From contig OX345636.1 of NCBI GenBank assembly GCA_947044365.1, positions 27,827,466 to 27,891,465 on the forward strand: a stretch of 64,000 nt of DNA, written 5' to 3'. Origin of the DNA: Petrosia ficiformis. Its lineage: Eukaryota; Porifera; Demospongiae; Haplosclerida; Petrosiidae. Below the pieces are notes generated by a model. It was not told where the DNA came from, did no database searches, and saw only the letters and a program-made list of their open reading frames with translations. Positions 56,536 through 64,000 of the stretch are shown here, one piece after another. Position 1 is the stretch's first letter, and every line of letters starts with the position of its first letter. The translations under genes and the position numbers were made by a program.

Positions 56536-59500
56536 TTAGTAACTTCTTCCAAAGAGTGTATAACAGATAGCAGGCTTTCCACATTCAGATCTAATACAAT
56601 GAGTGCCTGGAGCCAACGTCTTCGGTTGAGCAAAAGGAATACACAAGGCTTTTGCACCCATTGCAGGAGCACCTGGTTCACTTGGTTCCTCCCTGTATTA
56701 AAATGGACATGAAAATTGCAAACACTGATATGAACAATAAGGAAAGAAGCTTCGTTTTGGTGTGTAATAAAAAAAATAGATAGTCACCCAAGCAGAGATG
56801 TGGAAACATTGAGCCAACTATTGGACATTTTGACCTATTTTCACCACACTTGTCCTGCTTCCCATATACTTTGTATACAGTTTAATTTCAATTTACCAGA
56901 CATTCACTAGGACAATGTACTACAAGACTGGCTGTTTCCACATCCCTAGTCACTAGTGGACAGTTTTGAGCAATTAAAATTTCAAGCTGACTAATGAATC
57001 ATTGTTTGATGAAAAAATGTTAGAAAGCAAACTAACAGTTTGCTTGCTATGAACTTAACGATTATTGCATAAAACTAGTGAAGTAGCAATATGGGATTTT
57101 ACTGATATTGAGCTTAGATATCTAGCAGTGTATCCCACAAAGCATGTTAAGCACAATATTACAATGCACTTTAAAAAATAAACAAAGCAAAAGCCACACC
57201 TTTAATCAATACAATATGAATGGATTATAACAAACATTTTCACTACTTTCTTAAACATTCGAAACTGTGTAGCCATGCTTGAAAGCTTGCTAGTTGCTAA
57301 TGACCTTTGAAATAGTTAAAGACAGACCTCAAAGCTAGTTTAAGGCTCTCTGCATGTACGAATGCTAGAGAAGATTATTAATCTCAATGGCGGCCAACAC
57401 CCACCTCCAAAACGTACATGCCAATCAAGTGTTTTTTACTCAATGCAGAGAGCTTTCACTACCATCAGAGGCAAAGTATACTTTAAGCTTCCAGGGTAAG
57501 TACCTGGAACTAAATCTCTGTTTACTGAGACACAGTGAACACAAAATGATATTACATGTGTGATCACAAGACATATGTCAGTACAAAATTGATTGCATCA
57601 CTCAAACAAAAATAATGGCCAATACTGAACTTTTATTCAGAATGCATCAATAATAATCACTATTATTCCCACCTGGCACTGTTTTTCTTGATCTGATCTT
57701 CACATTTAATTTCACCACAAAATGGAGATAAAAGTAACTATAGGATTATCATTAAAATGAATTTGTAGCATGAAAATTGTTACTGAATAATAACTCACCA
57801 TTTTCTTCTCCAGGTTATTACAAAACTCATCCCATGTTTCTGTTACAGTAATGTGACTGTCTAAGTCATGTTTAGCTCTGATATGAATGAAATAATAAGT
57901 AAATGAATTATGAATGCATACATAGTGTAGAATCCCCACCACTATAATAATAATAATAATAATATTACTAGCAGAGATTGTGCTACCCTACAATTAATTG
58001 TTTAATGAACAAATAAAATAAAATTTATTTGTACATGTATATACTTATGATAGTTTAAACTTTTTACTCTCCTTGTTCTCTCACTCTCTCTCTCCGACTC
58101 TATTCAATCTTCTCTAGTTACTTCATTACGTCTCTCACTCTCTCTTTCCGGCTCTGTTCAATCTTCTCCAGGTACTTTATTACGTCTCTCACTCTCACTC
58201 TCACTCTCTCTCCAACTCTGTTCAATCTTCTCTGTACTTGTCTTTCCTGTTCTATACGTCTCTTTCTTTAGCTGACTCTTTCATTTTATGTTTGTGCATC
58301 ACTCAGTCTAACACATCTTTCTGTTTGTGTAACAAATTGTTCTTGCTGAAGTACTACACGTTTTACTTTATTATTAAATTCCAACTTGTCACAGATGAGC
58401 AAATGAACAAGTATATTATATATATATATTATATATAAATATATCAGTTACTTATGTACATAATACTGTACTGCCATTTTAAACTAAGCATTGTGTGCTC
58501 CTACAAAACAAAGCACTTAATGTTTGGACAAGGACAAATAATCATGACGGTTGAAGGACAGCACAACAATCTAAAAAGACTTTGTGGGCAAACCCATCCA
58601 AACATATTTGTGTTAGTTGAACTGTTTAATACTAAACAGCAGGCCTGGGGTAATAGTAATATGTAATAGTAATAGTAATGATTACAGGTTGGCTTGTAAT
58701 AGTAATATGTAATAGTAATAGTAACAGTAATGATTACAGGTTGGCTTGTAATAGTAGTAATATAGCAATTATAAAGAGGAAGTAATAGTAATAGTAATTG
58801 TAATTAGTGTCAAATTAATACGTAATTTCATATTACTTTCCTATTACTTCTTGAAGTTAAATCAAGCTAGGTTTCCTCATCTCTTGATGCTAGCAGAACA
58901 TTACCTATCTATTCTAGCATCATCAGCTCCTGTAGAGCGGCTTTTCAGTATTGCTGAAAAGATATTTAGGCCGGACAGATGCTCAATGAGTGATGAAACA
59001 TTTCAGAAACTCATTACCATTAAATGCAATGCACACATTTTATAATTTAATTAACACACATGCTCATTTGATTAATGTAATAGTAAAGTAATAGTATTAC
59101 ACTTGAACATAATAGTAATAGATTACATTCTATTTATCCAGTTATAGTAATAGTAATAGTAATAGAAAAATTCTGAAGTAATAGTAATAGTAATAGATTA
59201 CAATACAATGTAATTGACCCCAGGCTTGCTAAACAGGCTTCAACAGAAGTAACTCTTCATCAGCTAGCAGCTGGTGGTGTGCTCACTCACCAAAGAAAGA
59301 AGTATAATATTAAGGAGAGGAGAATCCAGACCAATCGAGAAAAACAATGAATATAGATTATATCACTGCACTTAGTTGTTGGGTTGGGATTAAACTTCAT
59401 TAACTGATTAGCACTATTTTATAATTATAAGTTTTGTGCTAATCGAATATACATATGTAATAGTTATAACACCTCTCATCTGATTTACAGTCACCAATCT

Positions 59501-61692
59501 CGAGGCCACGTAGCACCTGAGGGGGAGGTGACTGTAAATCAGATACTGCCCGACTAGGCATGTTATAAGTAATTTGTGTCGTAATAATGATGTTACTAAG
59601 GAGTTCCCATACCAACAAAGTGACGTCATTGAAAGAAACCACAAGCTCATGTTTCACTGTTCCTCTGATTTCAGGCAGCTTCGAATGTCTAGCAAAAGTT
59701 ATCTCTCAAGAGATGAAAGAGCACTATATATAAAAGTTGATGAAAAGGATGGCATGTTTGAAAAAGAGTGTGAAACAGGAGAAGTCGATGACAACCTACC
59801 TGCCACTCAACGATTTGTAAGCCCATAAAAGTCGATAGCCACTTACCGGCTAGGTTTTGTACCAAAAAATACATCTGTTAATACTGTTAAATACTTCACA
59901 GATTGGAAAGATAGCTACAATGCTCGCCATCCTAATGAAGCAAGCCCGGGTGATGTTTTGTTGTGTGATAGTTCCTCTGATCTTTCGTTGTTTTATTGAT
60001 ATTGGTTATTTACGTGGTTGTTGATTGTTTGTATCAAGTGATTTAGCTTCAATGATGATATGAGTTTGGTTACTGTGTGTATGTATGTTTCTAAAAAATT
60101 GCTACTTGTGTTCATTTTTCGTTGTAAAATTTCAGCAATTTCAAGATATGAATGTTTGATAATTTTTTTGATTGTAAGAAATTGTAGCACATTTGTGGGA
60201 GAGTTGTATCACACATGTAGGCGGATTATTGTTCAGTTGTGGGTGGATTATAAAATGCTTGTGCGTCTATGCATTTCCAATGAATTTACATCCCGCGCGG
60301 TGTCTTTGATGTATGTCATTACTATGACACAACCAGTGGTGTGGAAACAGTAAATTGAAACTAAACTGTGTACAAAGTATATGGGGAGCAGAACAAGAGT
60401 AGTCAAAATGTCCGGCAGTTGGCTCAATGTTTCCACACCCCTGGACACAACTACATTTAATCTATGCATTTTGTATATGTGGCCTAGAAAGCTAATGAAT
60501 ATCCAGGACAGCTTCTTATTTGCCACACTTTGTTAGCTTACTATACAAAATTGTGGAACAGTGGCGGATCCATATGGTGTTCGTGGGTTCAAATGAACCC
60601 CCTTCTCAATCTTGAAGAGCTAGTGGGCATATCCATACCACCCCTATATTATTAATAATAAGTGTCGCCTTTATCAATTAAAAACATTTGTGCTTATGCT
60701 TCAGAAGTATCTTTGTTAGGCACATATGATGTCACTATTAAGCACTTTTATTGCACAATTGGTTATAATAATGAAACATTTGCATGTCTTGACAGGAATG
60801 TTTGAGGAAAGTGTTGCTGTCTCTATATGTTGTTAGAAATAATATTGCCTAAAAGAAAATGAGTCAAGAGCACATTGAAGACCCCATGTATTATTTGCAA
60901 TGTACACAACTATTTTGATCGGCTAAGTAAGACAGACATCCACTCCACCTAAGTTGTGCAAGAAGACTGCTCAGAGTGCACTGTCAACAACATGTATGTC
61001 CTGCTGCAGAAGAGAAAGATGGATGGAAGTTCTTTTGCATCTCCAAATAATAGATACAAGGAAAACAACAAAGGAAAAGCAACAAAGGAAAGGAAAGGAA
61101 AGTTATGGTAAAAGGTCATATTAAAGAGCATAAGAAATTCACTTGTTTGCTGTGAAGGATATCACTTGTGAAGATTTTAGGAGAGCAGGACCTAACAATA
61201 GAGAAAAACATCAGCCATGTTAGAGATGAAGTAGAAAACCACTATTGGATTGGTGATAATTTACAATACAGAGGGCTTTATTATTCATGTTAAATGAGAA
61301 TCAGATGAGTGAGTCATCAGAGAGAAGAAAGCAGCAATTCATGCAGGCAGCATCACTATAGTGATGGTGAATAGATATAATTGTATTGAATTGCAGTGTA
61401 TAGGCAAAAGCAGGGCATTGATAATTGATTCTCACAGCTTTCCAGGGTTTCCAATGCTCTTTGCCTGCTCAATGTCTCTCGATGCTTCAGCCTTCAGGTA
61501 TACTCCACTTCGGCTGTTTCATCTTTCTCTTTCAGCTCTCAATTTTCAGTCTTGCCAGGTGTTGTTTTGGAGTCTTTTTCTTCCTCTTAAGCCTTGTTGC
61601 AGCTATCCTCAATGTCATGTTGTGTTTAGAAATCACGCAAATTTTATTATGGCCCATAGGGCCATCCCTATAATTGCTTTCCACGGGGTTTA

Positions 61693-61729
<37 letters not shown>

Positions 61730-62984
61730 TGTGTCACTTGCGCGACTATGTGTTGTATACGTAGTTAAGGAAGTTGCGTCATTCCCAGGGGGCTCGGTCA
61801 ATTAATGGGCATGGCGCGTAAAAGAACGCGCGTTACAGGCTCTTCAAGTTACAGACAAGCCAGGAAGATTCAGAAACTGCTAATAACTGTTCCATATAGC
61901 AGAGAAACAGTATAAATATTATGCAAGAATCTTTAACAAGTAAGTATAATAAGTTGTTAAGTTTCAGATATGAGGAAATCATCATTTAGAACCTTGTAGG
62001 AATACTTCAGTCAGTTCATCAAAGATCTGTGTACTTAGACTGCAATCAGGCTTACACTTACTTCTTCAGGCCCCAGCTTTCGAGTACACAGAAAGGGAGA
62101 GACACTAGTGCCATCACCAATGCTTAGTACATAGTCATCACAAAGCAAATATAGGGATGTTTTTTTTCTCTATATACACTTGTTTTTAAATTATTATTAT
62201 AATTATACAGTATACATTACATAAGTAATGAAATAAACAATAGAATACTAAGTGAATGCAAGCCATTGAAAGCGAGCATTAGCACTGAGCAGTTATATAA
62301 TTGGGTAGTAGGTTGCATTTTTTGAGATTAAAAGGCTGTTTCACAGTGACACAGGTCCAATAAGGTTGTGTCGGTACTGGCAGTCTCTTACACTATTGTC
62401 TTCACAATTGAATGCTATACAGTTGTCTTCTACTCAGTTGCTAACAAATGCAGCCCAAAAGAATTTGAGAGCCCAGTGTTGTCTCTCTGCATACATATAA
62501 TATGTAGCTTTGACTCTTCTAACTTTAAGTTGTCTTGTTGTAGGTTTCATATGTTTTCCATTCCTTCATTGAGATTTCCACACGTGTTTTTTTTTTTCAT
62601 TGACATATACATGTACTGTAATAACCACAAACATTCGCAACTCTTGAATGTCAAGAGACTATAGTATACCTGATGGTTACATCTTTCAGAAAAAAAAACT
62701 GTTATTGATACTAGAAACAATGGCTGATACAGATTACTGATCCAATTATTATCTATTGCAAAGTGTTACAGGCTATTACGGAACAAATAACTAATACTGT
62801 ATGCATCAACAGAATTGGCTCACTTGTCAAATAGTCTTTTCTGAACATCCACAAGTAACTGTTTCACAGTTTCTATGGCAACAGCAACATCACAAGACAT
62901 TTTATCTCCAGTATCTCTAGTCACAACAACAAACTTGTCATCATTCATATCTCTTGGGCCAATTTCAATGCGAAGAGGAACACC
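56536..62984 (-). CDS. EPRS: Glutamyl-prolyl-tRNA synthetase, last four exons
   Basis: Exons 62824-62984, 57799-57877, 57673-57737 and 56536-56692 join in frame (462 nt, 153 residues plus stop) with correct AG/GT borders. They encode the ProRS anticodon-binding and zinc-binding C-terminus: [88 protein letters not shown] and the terminal YTLFGRSY, which is the highly conserved end of EPRS. The Cys pattern (CGEIKC, then CIRSEC) fits the zinc site. The preceding exon lies beyond 62985 or off the window; none was found up to 64000. The first intron is 4.9 kb and is full of transposon insertions. This 3' end is on the same strand as, but upstream of, the EPRS 5' exons at 4783-10899. Confidence 0.93.
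56793..56949. mobile_element. EPRS: GTGTGGAAACA-family MITE in an EPRS intron
   Basis: CAGAGATGTGGAAACATTGA and TGTTTCCACATCCCTAG ends; about 157 bp, similar to 18175-18329 throughout. The target duplication is not clear. Confidence 0.75.
58040..58240. repeat. (TCTC)n-rich tandem repeats
   Basis: CTCTCACTCTCTCTTTCCGG and TTCAATCTTCTC(T/C)AG(T/G)TACTT repeat three times with ~70-bp spacing. Confidence 0.8.
58640..59228 (+). mobile_element. hAT element with 8-bp TSD and transposase C-terminus
   Basis: CAGGCCTGGGGTAAT at the left is matched by ATTGACCCCAGGCTTG at the right. The target duplication CTAAACAG (58632-58639 and 59229-59236) is exact. Subterminal regions are packed with AATAGTAATAGTAAT repeats on both sides. 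The centre encodes a hAT dimerisation-domain fragment (58851-59045). Confidence 0.93.
58851..59045 (+). pseudogene. hAT transposase C-terminal dimerisation domain, fragment
   Basis: The open frame reads [20 protein letters not shown] then [20 protein letters not shown] and ends at a natural stop. The [12 protein letters not shown] motif is diagnostic of the hAT C-terminal domain. Everything upstream (BED finger, RNase H-like core) has been deleted. It lacks an ATG, so it is a relic inside a deletion derivative. Confidence 0.85.
59478..59544. repeat. Perfect 18-bp hairpin
   Basis: ATCTGATTTACAGTCACC (59478-59495) pairs exactly with 59527-59544. The loop contains CTCGAGGCCACGTAGCACCT and GAGGG. 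Confidence 0.85.
60334..60445. mobile_element. GTGTGGAAACA MITE with exact 8-bp TSD
   Basis: CAGTGGTGTGGAAACAG and TGTTTCCACACCCCTG ends bound 112 bp. The target duplication GACACAAC (60326-60333 and 60446-60453) is exact, which places this family in hAT. Confidence 0.93.
60549..61640. other. Stretch with an isolated hAT-type end
   Basis: CAGTGGCGGATCCATATGG near 60559 is a common hAT terminus, but no matching right end was found. The rest (to 61640) has only short frames; no gene is recognised. Confidence 0.35.
61642..62183 (+). repeat. Full-length dispersed repeat family A
   Basis: Runs from TTATGGCCCATAGGGCCATC through a TA microsatellite, the core GTTAAGGAAGTTGCGTCATT and GGGCATGGCGCGTAAAAGAA, to CAAATATAGGGATGTTTTTT and CTCTATATACACTTG. 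It is the complement of 18462-18987 along its length and lies in the EPRS intron. Confidence 0.85.
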
Positions 62985-63227
62985 CTATATAAAAATGAAT
63001 ATTTTAATCATTTTAAATCATCTAAGCCTTGATTATAATTACACATGCATATACATCGTGTATATAGTGATGCCACATTATAGTGAGATACTGTACAATG
63101 TATATTGTGACATAACTACATACATGTCCAATAGCCCCATGGATTGTCTAGTGTCTTGCAAGCATGTCCAAGATACATGGTATGTTACCGAGACATGCAG
63201 ACAATCCTAGGAAGATCCCAACACAAG

Positions 63228-63491
63228 CTAGGTCTGTCTATGCCCTTGTCTGAGTATGTCCTAGGATATGCAGGCAATTCTACGATATATACAAGCTAGG
63301 TCTGTCTATGCCCTTGTCTGAGTATGTCCTAGGATATGCAGGCAATTCTAGGATATATACAAGCTAGGTCTGGCTATGCCCTTGTCTGAGTATGTCCTAG
63401 GATATGCAGGCAATTCTAGGATATATACAAGCTAGGTCTGTCTATGCCCTTGTCTGAGTATGTCCTAGGATATGCAGGCAATCCCAGGACA
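63228..63491. repeat. 68-bp tandem repeat, about 3.9 copies
   Basis: Units read CTAGGTCTGTCTATGCCCTT, GTCTGAGTATGTCCTAGGAT and ATGCAGGCAATTCTAGGATA, nearly identical between copies. Confidence 0.95.
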
Positions 63492-63496
63492 TTTTC

Positions 63497-63735
63497 TTGC
63501 ACCGTGTTACCGGCTTTCTACACCTGTAGAGTACTGAATGGATAGTTTAAACAACTTTGGCTGTTGTTATAAACATCTATAGCAACTGTTAACAGCAAAA
63601 TGGTGAGCTAATATTTGATCTCACTAGAAACGAGTTATGACAAAGTTTCTCTGAAAGCAAGTGAATATCCGGATATTCGTTCGTTTAACTAAGCGAATAT
63701 CCGGATACCAAAAACTACTATTCGTTGCAGCCCTA
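63497..63735. mobile_element. 5'-truncated TAGGGCTGCAACGAATA MITE
   Basis: Nearly identical to the right 60% of the element at 6825-7223 and ends TATTCGTTGCAGCCCTA... at 63735. The left end is replaced by the 68-bp tandem array. Confidence 0.85.
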
Positions 63736-64000
63736 ATATGTACATGTATGTCACAAGGACAATTATATTGCAATTACTGATGCCACAATAATCACTTATT
63801 TGAAATCACAACTATTGCTTCTGTTAAGGAGAAGAAACAATACATTTTAGATTCCTCAGATGACTTGACAGGGGGTTATGTTAATTGTCTTCACCCTATA
63901 TTTCAATTAGCGTGTTCATTTCTTTATCCATCCAAGTAGCTAATTTAATTACCACATGTAAAAAGGGCAAGCACAAGAACCTATACAGAACACTATTTGT

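Larger units (their letters stand above)
58540..59350 (+). pseudogene. MULE-type transposase C-terminus split by a hAT insertion
   Basis: Before the insertion the + frame reads [20 protein letters not shown] and VLVELFNTK; after it the same frame continues [20 protein letters not shown] and a lysine-rich end at TGA near 59349. This HxxLKR..HPNI..LxELF..EQ..TEV...QL.AGG order is the familiar C-terminus of FLYWCH-associated MULE transposases. The catalytic part is missing upstream. The reading frame is continuous across the 8-bp target site, so the fragment was open when the hAT element inserted at 58640. Confidence 0.65.

Noticed and set aside
63228..63491. CRISPR-like array (regular 68-bp units)
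   Set aside because: Units are contiguous near-identical repeats without unique spacers, in a eukaryotic context: a minisatellite.

Overview
This looks like nuclear DNA of an invertebrate metazoan, most likely a demosponge. It is A+T-rich, its genes are split by canonical GT-AG introns, and it carries a fused glutamyl-prolyl-tRNA synthetase and a class I myosin. It is saturated with the palindromic word TACATGTACATGTA and with many hAT-like MITE families. The sponge assignment is inference from overall texture; no mitochondrial or rRNA marker is present.

Layout: (1) 0-4.5 kb: a three-exon BEN-domain gene followed by an apparently intact Tc1-type transposase (DD34E), both + strand. (2) 4.8-10.9 kb, minus strand: six well-preserved exons of the 5' part of a glutamyl-prolyl-tRNA synthetase gene (EPRS). 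They encode a GST-like N-terminal domain and one GluRS exon; the exons that should carry the HIGH motif are absent. (3) 11-24 kb, + strand: a long split gene of seven tiny phase-0 exons and one large exon. It encodes a Mutator-like transposase domain, CPLN zinc knuckles, duplicated PHD fingers and an OTU protease domain, and is broken by three nonsense codons and two frameshifts. Its introns hold a large nested foldback and nested transposons. (4) 24-39 kb: repeat-dominated, with a tandem array of hairpins, a near-perfect 0.22-kb inverted duplication, a 5'-truncated HSP70 fragment and several MITEs. (5) 40-41.4 kb: a long unrecognised exon (410 aa). (6) 44.1-48.4 kb, minus strand: six exons of a class I myosin motor domain, again with whole exons missing between good ones. 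(7) 49-54.4 kb: a TATA-driven first exon with a myristoylation-type start, then a broken gene with a PD-(D/E)XK-like nuclease region fused to a protein-kinase-like domain. (8) 55.6-63 kb, minus strand: a broken small ORF, then the last four consecutive exons of an EPRS gene. Their 5-kb intron contains a MULE transposase remnant split by a hAT element. (9) 63-64 kb: a 68-bp tandem repeat and a truncated hAT MITE.

The most unusual large-scale feature is the EPRS order. On the minus strand the 3' end of one EPRS gene (63-56.5 kb) lies upstream of the 5' end of another (10.9-4.8 kb). This means either two EPRS loci in tandem or a permuted assembly. The mobile DNA is dominated by hAT-type insertions; four have exact 8-bp target duplications and three families retain a coding relic of the parent transposase.
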